64,000 bases of DNA from Prochlorococcus marinus XMU1406 (GTDB lineage: Bacteria > Cyanobacteriota > Cyanobacteriia > PCC-6307 > Cyanobiaceae), in the NCBI RefSeq assembly GCF_017696055.1, contig NZ_JAAORG010000003.1, forward strand, positions 516,955 to 580,954. The letters run 5' to 3'. Positions 8,741-17,952 of the stretch are shown piece after piece. The notes beneath the pieces are model-generated. The model made no database searches, was not told the DNA's origin, and saw only the letters and a program-made list of their open reading frames with translations. The position numbers were made by a program, and so were the translations under genes. Position 1 is the stretch's first letter. Each line of letters starts with the position of its first letter.

Positions 8741-10033
8741 TTAAGTAGATAAAGGAAATAGAGAATCCTTTGAAATTAATTTTTCCTCTAATAATTCAGA
8801 TAATAATCGAATTAATGCAATTTTGATGTGAGCTATGTGAGAACCACCTTGAACAAAAATATTGTAAGGATCTCTTAGAGGGGCATCAGCAGAAAATTCA
8901 CTTGTACTACCTTCAATAAATGTACCTCCTGCCATTAATAATTTTGAATCATATCCATCCATTGATGATGGAACAACATTCAGAAAAGAATCTACTGGTG
9001 AAGAATTTTGAAAAGATTGACAAACTTTTTGTACCAAATCAGGATTATTCAATCTTACTGACTGAATAAGATCAGATCTATAAGTTGCTGGCTCTGGTAA
9101 AACCTTAAATCCCAAATTTTTAAAGACTGCTGCAACCATATCAGCCCCTTTTAGTGATTCGTGAACAATTTGTGGTGCTAAAAACAAACCCTGCAAAATT
9201 AATCTTCCTAGTCCAAAATTTATTCCTGCAGAAGAACCAATACCTGGTGAGGTTAATCTAGAACATGCCATCTCAACCAACTCTGCATCTCCTGCAACAT
9301 AACCACCAGTAGGAACAATTGTTCCTCCCAAATTTTTAATCAATGATCCAGCAATTATATTTGCCCCTTTAGAAATTGGTTCACTATCTTCAACAAGCTC
9401 CCCATAACAGTTATCAACAAAACAAATACAGTTAGGATCAAGAGAATGAATAAGACTACAAATTTTCTCTATCTGATGATTCGTAAGAGACTTTCTCCAA
9501 CTATATCCACAACTTTTTTGTATGAATACTAATTTGCATGAATTTTCTTTAAAAGAATGAACAATTTTTTCTTCAAAAGAATCAAAATTATCGCAGATAT
9601 TTATTTGCTTATATTCAATCTCAAAATCTTTAAGTGAGCCTTTTCCTCCTCCCCTTATTCCTATAACTTCTTCTAACGTGTCATATGGTTGTCCTGTAAG
9701 AGATAACATTACATCTCCAGGTCTAAGAATTCCAAATAAGACAGAACTTATTGCATGCGTTCCACTTACAAATTGCATCCTCACAGCTGCCTTTTCAGCA
9801 ACAAACAATCTTGCAAAAACCGCATCAATTTTTTCTCTAGATATATCATCATGACCACTACCAGAAGATTGATTGAAATGACTAGTAGAAACTTTTTCTT
9901 CCTTAAAAATTGTCAAAATATTTTCCAATTTCTGGAAAACCTGATTGGACCTTTCTTGGAAAACTTTACTTAAACTCTCTTCGACAGAAAGAATAGCGTT
10001 TTCAGCCAGTTTTAAGTTATTGTTTAGCGTCAT
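8741..10033 (-). CDS. Methionine-gamma-lyase / aluminium-resistance family PLP enzyme
   Basis: This 430-residue protein is a fold-type I PLP enzyme of the family often labelled aluminium resistance protein. The segment GSGHDDISREKIDAVFARLF at about residue 60 and the likely PLP lysine in GSLIKNLGGTIVPTGGYVAG near 234 are visible, as is the C-terminal PYNIFVQGGSHIAHIK. Its true substrate in cyanobacteria is not known; a sulfur amino acid lyase activity is inferred from the family. The start ATG overlaps the stop of the upstream gene by 4 bases and gcvH follows after 2 bases, so it is embedded in the glycine cleavage operon. Confidence 0.88.
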   Translation of the reverse strand: MTLNNNLKLAENAILSVEESLSKVFQERSNQVFQKLENILTIFKEEKVSTSHFNQSSGSGHDDISREKIDAVFARLFVAEKAAVRMQFVSGTHAISSVLFGILRPGDVMLSLTGQPYDTLEEVIGIRGGGKGSLKDFEIEYKQINICDNFDSFEEKIVHSFKENSCKLVFIQKSCGYSWRKSLTNHQIEKICSLIHSLDPNCICFVDNCYGELVEDSEPISKGANIIAGSLIKNLGGTIVPTGGYVAGDAELVEMACSRLTSPGIGSSAGINFGLGRLILQGLFLAPQIVHESLKGADMVAAVFKNLGFKVLPEPATYRSDLIQSVRLNNPDLVQKVCQSFQNSSPVDSFLNVVPSSMDGYDSKLLMAGGTFIEGSTSEFSADAPLRDPYNIFVQGGSHIAHIKIALIRLLSELLEEKLISKDSLFPLST

Positions 10034-10749
10034 TTATTATGAAAATTCATGTTATTTTCAGAAGCTATATTTCTTAATTCTGCGAGGAAAGCATTAGGTC
10101 CCCTACCCTGAAAATAAGAAAGTTTTTTTGAAGCCTCATATAAATCAAGAAGTTCTCCATCTAATTCTTCTGCTGTATAATCTCTAATTCCTGCTATTAC
10201 CTCAGCAAAACGTTCTCTACGGGCAGATTTATGGACAGCATAGGCTTCCATTACATGAATTTTACATGATCTCCAAGCCTTATTCTGACAAAAATGCACT
10301 GAAAGAGCATCACTTAAAGCAGAGGCTTCTTCATCTTCTATGTACCAGTCAAAAGATGAAGGTAGAGATTTTAATCCTGAAAATATTTCGAATAACTCCC
10401 CGGCCGACAATGGATTACCAGAATCATTTTTTAAGGGTAATGCAGACTCTTCCAAAGATTTCCATAACTCTGGGTAATCACTTTCAAAACGATCCCTGAT
10501 TTTTTCAATACCTTGATCAAGAATCGTATTAACTTGAGCTAAAGCAAGAAAAACTTCAGGCCCTGGCGAAGATAACTTCCCATTCCTAAGATTAGAAATT
10601 TGCGAATTATGAACTTTACCTAAATCAAGAACTTCAGAAAGTAATGGCAAAACTCTGTGAGACCATCCATTCCGTTCATGCCAGAGGTGTATCAAATGAG
10701 CCATAGCCCTTCGACCTCTAGATAATTTATCGCGATATCCGAGACTCAC
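10030..10749 (-). CDS. Conserved protein with a helix-turn-helix-like N-terminus, first gene of the gcv operon
   Basis: The 239-residue protein carries, at about residues 34-75, a segment (DLGKVHNSQISNLRNGKLSS) that reads like the recognition-helix region of a Cro/C1-type helix-turn-helix. The rest is a helical, acidic domain without a family I recognise and without membrane segments. It is the promoter-proximal gene of the four-gene operon ending in gcvH-gcvP and overlaps the next gene by 4 bases (ATGA). A regulatory role for this operon is an inference from position only. Binding of DNA is not demonstrated by the sequence. Confidence 0.75.
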   Translation of the reverse strand: MSLGYRDKLSRGRRAMAHLIHLWHERNGWSHRVLPLLSEVLDLGKVHNSQISNLRNGKLSSPGPEVFLALAQVNTILDQGIEKIRDRFESDYPELWKSLEESALPLKNDSGNPLSAGELFEIFSGLKSLPSSFDWYIEDEEASALSDALSVHFCQNKAWRSCKIHVMEAYAVHKSARRERFAEVIAGIRDYTAEELDGELLDLYEASKKLSYFQGRGPNAFLAELRNIASENNMNFHNK

Positions 10750-10824
10750 AGATAATTAAACTTATCAATAGTATAGTATGATAATATTACATATCGGTAA
10801 TTTTGAAAATAGTATTTCAATATC
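10750..10824. promoter_or_regulatory. Divergent promoter region, gcv operon / desC
   Basis: The 75-base gap separates two divergent genes and must hold promoters for both unless they lie in coding sequence. The segment TATGATAAT at 10777-10785 is a plausible -10 region toward desC. No convincing -35 box was found on either strand, and no operator repeat stands out. Confidence 0.4.
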
Positions 10825-11763
10825 ATGAATTCAGTAATTTTCCAAGAAACAGCAAAATTAAAAAAACCTGTTCCAGCTGAAAAAGTTATAGAACTTTCAG
10901 AAAAATTACTGGAACCTTCCAGTCATTCAAAAAGATATCCTCCAAGACTACATCAAACGTGGGGAACAATAGTTTTTATGGTTTCAATTCATATTCTTTC
11001 TCTTGTAGCTATACAACCAAAATTTTGGAGTCTCCCTGCAGTCACTTCATTATTATTTTTTTACTGGGTAACTGCTTGTTTAGGAGTTACTCTTGGATAT
11101 CACAGATTGTTATCACATAGATCATTCATTGTTCCAAGATGGTTAGAAAGATTTTTTGCTACCTGTGGAGCTATAAGTTGCCAGCATGGTCCAATAGATT
11201 GGGTAGGTTTACATAGGCATCACCACTCTTTTTCAGATACTGAAGTAGATCATCACAATAGTAAAAAGGGGTTTTGGTGGAGTCATATGGGTTGGATGTT
11301 TAAAGACGTTGAAGCACTAAAAGCTGTTCCAAAACTAAGTGCAGATTTAATCAAGGATCCATACTATAGATTTCTAAATAAATATTTTTTATTCTTACAA
11401 ATTCCTATTGGACTTTCTTTGTACGCAATAGGTCAAAAATTAGGAGTTGGAGGATGGCCTCTAGTCCTTTGGGGAATTCCATTGAGGCTTGTGGTTGTTT
11501 ATCACGTAACTTGGCTAGTCAACTCCGCGACGCATTGTTGGGGTAAAGCACCATTTGAAAGTGGTGATTCATCTAAAAACAATGCGTGGGTTGCTGCATT
11601 AACATTTGGAGAAGGTTGGCATAATAACCATCATGCATTTCCCAATTCGGCAAAACAAGGATTATTTAGAGGTCAGATAGACATAACATGGGAACATATT
11701 AAGATTCTTGCGAAATTTGGTCTTGCAAAAAAAGTAAAGTTACCCTCTAGGTCTTATTATTAA
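10825..11763 (+). CDS. desC: Acyl-lipid delta-9 type fatty acid desaturase
   Basis: A membrane di-iron desaturase of 312 residues. The three histidine boxes are HRLLSH (about residue 93), HRHHH (near 130) and HNNHH (near 271), and hydrophobic segments lie around residues 50-90 and 185-225. In cyanobacteria DesC introduces the first double bond into acyl chains of membrane glycerolipids using reduced ferredoxin. The ATG at 10825 gives the normal family length. rplI starts 20 bases downstream, an unrelated neighbour that may share the transcript. Confidence 0.93.
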   Translation: MNSVIFQETAKLKKPVPAEKVIELSEKLLEPSSHSKRYPPRLHQTWGTIVFMVSIHILSLVAIQPKFWSLPAVTSLLFFYWVTACLGVTLGYHRLLSHRSFIVPRWLERFFATCGAISCQHGPIDWVGLHRHHHSFSDTEVDHHNSKKGFWWSHMGWMFKDVEALKAVPKLSADLIKDPYYRFLNKYFLFLQIPIGLSLYAIGQKLGVGGWPLVLWGIPLRLVVVYHVTWLVNSATHCWGKAPFESGDSSKNNAWVAALTFGEGWHNNHHAFPNSAKQGLFRGQIDITWEHIKILAKFGLAKKVKLPSRSYY

Positions 11764-11783
11764 CTATATTGTTCAATATTTTC

Positions 11784-12239
11784 ATGGCTAAAAGAGTACA
11801 AGTCGCATTAACTGAATCAATCGCATCACTAGGTAAAGAAGGAGATCTAGTTGAAGTAGCACCTGGATACGCAAGAAATTTTCTATTACCTTATAACAAG
11901 GCAATGAATGTAACACCAGCAGTCCTTAAACAAATTGAAAGGAAGAAAGAAAAAGAAAAAATCGCTGCTGATAAATTAAAGCAAGAAGCTTTAGATTTCC
12001 AAACTGCATTATCTACAATAGGTAGGTTCACTATCAAAAAACAGGTTGGAGAAGATGGAGTCCTTTTTGGAACTGTTACCAACGGGGATGTTGCCGAAGC
12101 GATAGAAGCGGCAACTAAAAAAGAAATTGATAGAAGAAACATTACTGTTCCTGATATTCATAATTTAGGTTCCTTTACTGCAAAAATAAAATTACATCCA
12201 GAAGTAAATGCAGAAGTAAATATTGAAGTAACAAGTTAA
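11784..12239 (+). CDS. rplI: 50S ribosomal protein bL9
   Basis: bL9 is an elongated protein of the large subunit. From the ATG at 11784 the product has 151 residues and begins [20 protein letters not shown], matching the conserved N-terminal RNA-binding domain with [10 protein letters not shown] near residue 31. An in-frame TTG at 11769 would add five residues without homology, so it is rejected. A long charged helix follows at about residues 45-75. rplI is followed by dnaB after 58 bases, an arrangement common in bacteria. Confidence 0.97.
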   Translation: MAKRVQVALTESIASLGKEGDLVEVAPGYARNFLLPYNKAMNVTPAVLKQIERKKEKEKIAADKLKQEALDFQTALSTIGRFTIKKQVGEDGVLFGTVTNGDVAEAIEAATKKEIDRRNITVPDIHNLGSFTAKIKLHPEVNAEVNIEVTS

Positions 12240-12297
12240 TCAATTTGTTGCATTATTTTGAAAAGTAGCCAGAGTATATATCTAAGCAATTAAAGAT

Positions 12298-13680
12298 ATG
12301 GTTTCCGTACCTTTTCCAAATAATGGGCAAAATAAAAATTTTAAAAAGGATTTTAATAGTGAAAATTCTGGATTAGTACCTCCTCAAAACGTTCAAGCAG
12401 AGGAAGCAGTTCTTGGTGGCATACTTCTTGATCCAGATGCGATCGGAAGAATTGCAGACTTAATTAAACCTGAAGCTTTTTATATAAATGCCCATCAAGA
12501 GATTTATAGAACAGCATTAATGTTGCACACCCAGGGTAAACCAACTGATTTAACATCAATGAGTGCTTGGTTAGCAGATAATGGATCATTAGAAAAAATT
12601 GGAGGAAACAGCAAACTGGTAGAACTAGTTGAAAATGTTTCCTCTACAGCTTCCATAGAACAAGTTGCTAATTTAATTAACGACAAATTCATGAGAAGGC
12701 AACTTATCAGATCTGGAAATGAAGTGGTTCAACTAGGTTTTGATCAAACTCAAGATACTAATGAAGTTCTAGATAAAGCAGAGCAAAAAATATTTGAAAT
12801 CAGTCAAGAAAAACCTTCAAAAGGCCTGACTCAAGCAGCTGAAATCCTTACAAGTACTTTCAATGAAATAGAGTCAAGATCATTAGGTACTTCAGTAGCT
12901 GGTATTCCGGTAAATTTCTACGACCTTGATGCGATGACTCAAGGTTTTCAAAGAAGTGATTTAATAATTGTTGCTGGAAGACCTTCAATGGGGAAAACTT
13001 CAATAGTTCTTAATCTGGCTAAAAATGTTGCACAATCTCAAGATTTACCTGTGTGTGTATTTAGCCTTGAAATGAGTAAAGAACAGTTGACATATAGATT
13101 ACTCTCTATGGAAGTTGGAATCGAGAGTGGCAGGCTAAGAACAGGAAGATTACAGCAAGATGAATGGCCATTACTTGGAGAAGGTATCAATTCATTAGGT
13201 CAATTACCAATATTTATAGATGACAAGCCTAACTTAAGTGTTTTAGAGATGAGATCTCTTTGCAGAAGATTAATAGCTGAACAAAAAAAAGAACTTGGAT
13301 TAATTGTGATTGATTACCTCCAGTTGATGGAAGGATCAACCCCTGATAATAGAGTGCAAGAACTTTCACGAATAACTAGAGGTCTTAAAAGCATGGCCAG
13401 AGAATTAAAAGTACCAGTAGTAGCTCTATCTCAGCTTAGTAGAGGGGTAGAATCTAGAACAAATAAAAGACCAATGTTAAGCGATCTAAGAGAATCAGGA
13501 TCTATTGAACAAGACGCAGATTTAGTATTAATGATTTATAGAGATGAATACTATAATCCAGAGACTGAAGATAAAGGAATTACAGAAATCATTGTCACTA
13601 AACATAGAAATGGACCTGTAGGAACTGTTAAATTATTATTTGAACCTCAATTTACGAGATTTAGAAATTTAGCTAATTAA
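12298..13680 (+). CDS. dnaB: Replicative DNA helicase DnaB
   Basis: DnaB is the hexameric 5'-3' helicase of the replication fork. The 460-residue protein has the N-terminal domain starting near PPQNVQAEEAVLGGILLD (about residue 27), and a RecA-like C-terminal domain with Walker A GRPSMGKTS near residue 227 and Walker B LIVIDYLQLM near 340. No intein interrupts it, unlike in some cyanobacteria. It lies between rplI and mnmG and ends 12 bases before mnmG. Confidence 0.97.
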   Translation: MVSVPFPNNGQNKNFKKDFNSENSGLVPPQNVQAEEAVLGGILLDPDAIGRIADLIKPEAFYINAHQEIYRTALMLHTQGKPTDLTSMSAWLADNGSLEKIGGNSKLVELVENVSSTASIEQVANLINDKFMRRQLIRSGNEVVQLGFDQTQDTNEVLDKAEQKIFEISQEKPSKGLTQAAEILTSTFNEIESRSLGTSVAGIPVNFYDLDAMTQGFQRSDLIIVAGRPSMGKTSIVLNLAKNVAQSQDLPVCVFSLEMSKEQLTYRLLSMEVGIESGRLRTGRLQQDEWPLLGEGINSLGQLPIFIDDKPNLSVLEMRSLCRRLIAEQKKELGLIVIDYLQLMEGSTPDNRVQELSRITRGLKSMARELKVPVVALSQLSRGVESRTNKRPMLSDLRESGSIEQDADLVLMIYRDEYYNPETEDKGITEIIVTKHRNGPVGTVKLLFEPQFTRFRNLAN

Positions 13681-13692
13681 ATCGATCCTCAA

Positions 13693-15660
13693 ATGCAAGA
13701 TCATCACTCAACAAATGAATCTTTTGACGTCATCGTTATTGGAGGAGGACATGCAGGATGCGAAGCAGCTATAACAACTGCAAAATTAGGATTTTCTACA
13801 GCCTTATTTACAATCAATTTAGATAGGATTGCCTGGCAACCTTGCAACCCTGCTGTTGGCGGCCCGGCAAAAAGTCAATTGGTACATGAAGTTGATGCAT
13901 TAGGTGGAATTATTGGTAAATTAGCTGATGAGACGGCTATACAAAAAAGAATATTAAATGCAAGTAGAGGTCCAGCTGTATGGGCATTAAGAGCTCAGAC
14001 AGATAAAAGAGAATACTCAAAAAAGATGATTGAAATACTACAAAATACAGATAATTTATCTTTAAAAGAAGCAATGATTACTGAACTAGATATCGCAAAA
14101 ACTGAAGAAATTGGATTGAACTCAAAAAAAATCTTAAAAAAAAGAATAAAAGGTGTAAGGACTTTCTTTGGTAGTTATTATTCAGCAAGATCAGTTATCA
14201 TCACAGCTGGTACGTTCTTAGAAGGAAGAATATGGATAGGAAATAAATCAATGTCAGCTGGTAGATCGGGCGAACAAGCAGCAAAAGGTCTTACTCAAAA
14301 TTTGCACGAAATTGGTATCAAAACAGAACGTTTAAAAACAGGAACTCCAGCAAGAGTTGATAAAAGAAGTATCATTTTTGATGAATTAGATATTCAACCA
14401 AGTACTGCAGCAGATAAATATTTTTCGTTTGACCCAGATATAAAAAATAATATGCCCCAAGTTAGTTGTCACATCACAAGAACAACTACCAAAACACATC
14501 AACTAATTAGAGACAATTTACATTTAACTCCTATTTACGGCGGTTTTATTGATAGTAAGGGGCCAAGATATTGTCCATCAATTGAAGATAAAATCGTCAA
14601 ATTTGCTGATAAAGAATCACATCAAATTTTCTTAGAACCAGAAGGAATTAATACCCCTGAAATATATGTACAAGGATTTTCTACAGGTTTACCCGAAAAT
14701 ATTCAATTAGAACTTTTAAGGACCTTGCCTGGATTAGGTGAATGTAAAATGTTGCGACCAGCATATGCTGTAGAGTATGACTATATACCTGCAACACAGC
14801 TTCAAACATCACTCGAAACGAAAGAAATTGAATATTTATTTAGCGCCGGACAAATTAATGGCACTACTGGTTATGAAGAAGCAGCAGCACAAGGATTAGT
14901 CGCAGGAGTCAATGCGACAAGAAAACTAAACAAAAAAGACCCAATAATCTTCACTAGAGAAAGCAGTTATATAGGAACAATGATCAATGATTTAATTACC
15001 AAAGATCTCAAAGAACCATACAGAGTTCTCACTAGTAGGAGTGAATATAGGTTAACTCTTAGAGGAGATAATGCAGATAGGAGATTAACACCATTAGGCT
15101 ATCAAATAGGGTTAATTAATGAGAAAAGATGGTCGGCCTATCAAGAAAAAATGAAACTCCTCAAGGAAGAGAAATTTAGATTAAATAACACTCGTTTAAA
15201 AAATACCGATGAAATATCAAAAAAAATAGAATTAGAAACGGGATCAAAAATCAAAGGCTCAACAACTTTGAAAGAACTCTTAAAAAGACCAAACTTTCAT
15301 TATTCAGATCTAATTAAATATAATTTGAATGAGAGAAATCTAGGTTCTTCAATACAGGAAGGTGTTGAAATAGATATTAAATACGAGGGTTACCTTAAAA
15401 GACAAAAAAACAACATTGAACAAATAAATCGTCAAAGCTGTAAATCTCTGCCTCAAGAAATAAATTATGAAAAGATAGATACATTATCTTTAGAAGCTAG
15501 AGAAAATTTGAATAAGATAAAGCCAAAAAATTTTGGTGATGCTTCGAAAATTCCTGGAGTAAGCAAGGCTGATTTAACTGCATTACTTGTTTGGCTAAAA
15601 ATAAGAGAAATAAAACAAGAAAAGGCAAATATTTTTGTCGAAAAAAAGTTATCATCTTAA
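13693..15660 (+). CDS. mnmG: tRNA uridine-5-carboxymethylaminomethyl modification enzyme MnmG (GidA)
   Basis: With MnmE, MnmG adds carboxymethylaminomethyl (or aminomethyl) groups to wobble uridine 34 of certain tRNAs using FAD and methylene-THF. The 655-residue protein has FAD-binding [12 protein letters not shown] near residue 14, [13 protein letters not shown] near 214, [16 protein letters not shown] near 390 and the C-terminal [16 protein letters not shown] segment that contacts tRNA and MnmE. Length and start are normal. It follows dnaB by 12 bases. Confidence 0.97.
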   Translation: MQDHHSTNESFDVIVIGGGHAGCEAAITTAKLGFSTALFTINLDRIAWQPCNPAVGGPAKSQLVHEVDALGGIIGKLADETAIQKRILNASRGPAVWALRAQTDKREYSKKMIEILQNTDNLSLKEAMITELDIAKTEEIGLNSKKILKKRIKGVRTFFGSYYSARSVIITAGTFLEGRIWIGNKSMSAGRSGEQAAKGLTQNLHEIGIKTERLKTGTPARVDKRSIIFDELDIQPSTAADKYFSFDPDIKNNMPQVSCHITRTTTKTHQLIRDNLHLTPIYGGFIDSKGPRYCPSIEDKIVKFADKESHQIFLEPEGINTPEIYVQGFSTGLPENIQLELLRTLPGLGECKMLRPAYAVEYDYIPATQLQTSLETKEIEYLFSAGQINGTTGYEEAAAQGLVAGVNATRKLNKKDPIIFTRESSYIGTMINDLITKDLKEPYRVLTSRSEYRLTLRGDNADRRLTPLGYQIGLINEKRWSAYQEKMKLLKEEKFRLNNTRLKNTDEISKKIELETGSKIKGSTTLKELLKRPNFHYSDLIKYNLNERNLGSSIQEGVEIDIKYEGYLKRQKNNIEQINRQSCKSLPQEINYEKIDTLSLEARENLNKIKPKNFGDASKIPGVSKADLTALLVWLKIREIKQEKANIFVEKKLSS

Positions 15661-15741
15661 AAGCATTCCGTCTGAGCACTGAATAATAAACTTTTTAACT
15701 CACCAAAAATTTTATGGGAAGAAAAAGCCTCTACTTTTTTA

Positions 15742-16284
15742 GTGAAAAATTCATTACCAAAAATATCTGGTCCATGGAAATTAATGCTGCTTGGGGATGG
15801 AAGTCCCACTAGACATTTACAACTTTTAACTAATCAAGAGACGAAAATTAAATTAATTTCAATGCGATTAGATCCTCTATTCATTGAAGAAGGTCCTAAA
15901 GAATTAAATCAACTAAATGGACCTTTAATTAGAAGACAAGTTTGGATTAAAAACAATAATAAAAACCTAGCATGGGCTGAAAGTTGGTGGAATGCAGAAC
16001 AAGTGAATGAAAATTTAAAAGCCAAAGAAGAACCAATTTGGAAGAATTTGACACAAGACAGATCAGAATTGTTTAGAGAAGTTGACCGAATTTCACTTGT
16101 TAATTCAAATTGGTTAGAGGATCAATTTTGTTTTAAAGGTCCATTCTGGTCAAGAAATTATAGATTTTTTCGAGACAAAAAGCCCCTAACAATTATTAGA
16201 GAAGTATTCAATCCACATTTAGAAACTTTATTAGGCTATTCAGGAATTAAAGAATTTACGAAACTATACTCTTCTTCTTCTTGA
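15742..16284 (+). CDS. Chorismate lyase-like protein (DUF98 family)
   Basis: The 180-residue reading from GTG at 15742 contains WKLMLLGDGSPTRHLQLLT near residue 13 and REVFNPHLETLLGY at the C-terminus, typical of the cyanobacterial chorismate-pyruvate lyase family. That enzyme releases 4-hydroxybenzoate from chorismate, the ring precursor of plastoquinone in cyanobacteria. The frame stays open upstream to a stop at 15673 and this part reads protein-like (SPKILWEEKASTF), with no ATG, GTG or TTG before 15742. The true start may therefore be a rare codon such as CTG 15679 or ATT 15709. The 3' end overlaps the convergent gene by 21 bases. Confidence 0.8.
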   Translation: MKNSLPKISGPWKLMLLGDGSPTRHLQLLTNQETKIKLISMRLDPLFIEEGPKELNQLNGPLIRRQVWIKNNNKNLAWAESWWNAEQVNENLKAKEEPIWKNLTQDRSELFREVDRISLVNSNWLEDQFCFKGPFWSRNYRFFRDKKPLTIIREVFNPHLETLLGYSGIKEFTKLYSSSS

Positions 16285-16827
16285 TCTTGGAAGATTTCTT
16301 GATTTTGATTGAACTTGTTGGTTTGATTGATCTATCGAAATATTATTCTCTTTTTCTGAAGCTCTTTGCCATCTTTCAACTTTGAAATCCATTTCATCTG
16401 GCCAATCTTCGTCATTACTATATTTCGCATAAGGTAATTTTTTTTGCTCAGTTGTCTGTAAATTTTTTGGTTGCCTTAGAGATATTGCTTCTAAAGGTCT
16501 TTTTGATTGCTGTTTAGCAGATTCATAAGAATTTGATTCTCTGGAAAATGTCTTAATGTCGCTTTTATCATCGTAAAAATTCTCATCATTCCAATCATCA
16601 TTATCTTCATCAAAAAATAAATCCACTTTTTCAGATACCCATCTTCCTACTTTTTTAACACTCTTACTTGTTATTCCTTGAAAATCTGAATTCCTTCTTT
16701 TTCCTGGCCTAGCACCAGATACTCCATCAACAAATTGTCTTCCAGTTTCGAAAATTTTATCGACCTGTTTATCAACAATATTTTTATCAAAACTATTTCT
16801 AAGATTTCTAATTCTCCTTGAATCCAT
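16264..16827 (-). CDS. Basic/acidic low-complexity protein, function unknown
   Basis: A 187-residue protein that I do not recognise. Residues 1-65 are basic (MDSRRIRNLRNSFDKN), a strongly acidic patch (FFDEDNDDWNDENFYDD) lies near residue 72, and the C-terminus ends in RNLPRSRRRRV. There is no hydrophobic segment or signal peptide. The composition suggests a disordered protein binding nucleic acid or another charged partner, but that is inference only. Its last 21 bases overlap the 3' end of the convergent DUF98 gene. Conservation among picocyanobacteria seems likely but is not shown here. Confidence 0.65.
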   Translation of the reverse strand: MDSRRIRNLRNSFDKNIVDKQVDKIFETGRQFVDGVSGARPGKRRNSDFQGITSKSVKKVGRWVSEKVDLFFDEDNDDWNDENFYDDKSDIKTFSRESNSYESAKQQSKRPLEAISLRQPKNLQTTEQKKLPYAKYSNDEDWPDEMDFKVERWQRASEKENNISIDQSNQQVQSKSRNLPRSRRRRV

Positions 16828-16910
16828 AAATTATTATGCTTTTTAAAATATAAATTACATTAAAAAAATAAATAATTCCAAATATAGAAACAAAAACACA
16901 TCTTATATTT

Positions 16911-17438
16911 TTAATCAAACAAAATTAAACACTTTTTATTCCATGATCCATTAAAGAAATTTACACAACATTTTTTACAGGCAATATTCTTTATCCTTTT
17001 CCTGTAGAAAAATTTCTCACCACAATTTTGGCAAGTTCCTATATATTTTAATTCTCTCCTTTCAATAGGAAATGAATGCCTCACAGAAATTTGAAAATTC
17101 TTCTCTTTCTCATTAATTTCATTCATCTTTTCTAAGAAATTTGGACCATGTATCTCATTTTTTTTTAATATCCTATCTACCCATGCGTGAATCATTTCAT
17201 GACATAAAGTACTATTTATTTCACTAGGAGATAATTTACTCAAAATAGGTTTCGATAAGATAATTTCAGAATTGACAAGACCGTTAATTCGTTTTCTTTT
17301 ATAAAAACCAGCAGTAGTTTTTAATCTATTATCACTCCATCTAACCTTTACTAAAGGTTGATTATTAACCGCTAGAGAATTTTCAAAATATTGGCTATTA
17401 AATTTATGAAATAAAGGTAAAAGAGGAATTACAGGCAT
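16911..17438 (-). CDS. SprT-like zinc metalloprotease
   Basis: The 175-residue protein has the zinc-protease motif HEMIHAWVDRI near residue 84 and a C-terminal zinc ribbon made of CQNCG and CKKCC pairs (about residues 136 and 153). This is the architecture of the SprT family, whose eukaryotic relative Spartan cleaves DNA-protein crosslinks. The bacterial role is poorly known. It begins MPVIPLLPLFHKFNSQYF, with no signal peptide, so it should be cytoplasmic. It lies 83 bases downstream of its minus-strand neighbour's start and is divergent from the next gene. Confidence 0.85.
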   Translation of the reverse strand: MPVIPLLPLFHKFNSQYFENSLAVNNQPLVKVRWSDNRLKTTAGFYKRKRINGLVNSEIILSKPILSKLSPSEINSTLCHEMIHAWVDRILKKNEIHGPNFLEKMNEINEKEKNFQISVRHSFPIERRELKYIGTCQNCGEKFFYRKRIKNIACKKCCVNFFNGSWNKKCLILFD

Positions 17439-17523
17439 TATGGATTAAAATTAGTATTATTTTGACAAAAAAAGCCATCAAAAACGATTTCTTTTCTTAA
17501 AGTAATAAAAAACTCAAATCAAC

Positions 17524-17943
17524 ATGGATGCAACACTAGTTAAAGATATCGGAATTAAAGCATTATTAGTTGGCGGAGCTGTACTAGTTTCTTTTTGGAC
17601 TTTTAATGCAGTCAAATTAGTTATAAGCGCTAGAGGAATTAATCCATTAGTAAGAAAGTTTTTTGATCAAATAGCTGCTGGCAGAATTGATGCAGCGTAT
17701 GGTTTGACTACAAAAACTTATAAAACTCATGTGAAGCGCCAAGACTTTCTGAAATTTTTAGCTAGTTTAAACCTCAATAAATACAGAAATTTAAAATCAG
17801 GAAGACCTAGAGTCCAAGAAGATCAAATCATAATAACTTTGAATTTAAAATCAGAAGATAAACAAGATGAGCTGCCATTAGATTTTACATTCGCAAAAAC
17901 AGACAATGATTGGAAAATAGACAGAATAGCAAAAGTGAATTAA
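17524..17943 (+). CDS. Membrane-anchored NTF2-like protein, function unknown
   Basis: A 139-residue protein with one hydrophobic segment at about residues 11-31 (ALLVGGAVLVSFWTFNAVKL), followed by a soluble domain whose pattern (VRKFFDQIAAGRIDAAYGLT to DFTFAKTDNDWKIDRIAKV) looks like an NTF2-like fold of the DUF4864/DUF4878 type. Such domains often bind ligands or partners near the membrane. No catalytic residues can be named. The DNA ligase gene begins 9 bases after its stop, so the two may be co-transcribed, with no evident functional tie. Confidence 0.75.
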   Translation: MDATLVKDIGIKALLVGGAVLVSFWTFNAVKLVISARGINPLVRKFFDQIAAGRIDAAYGLTTKTYKTHVKRQDFLKFLASLNLNKYRNLKSGRPRVQEDQIIITLNLKSEDKQDELPLDFTFAKTDNDWKIDRIAKVN

Positions 17944-17952
17944 TAATTTCTT

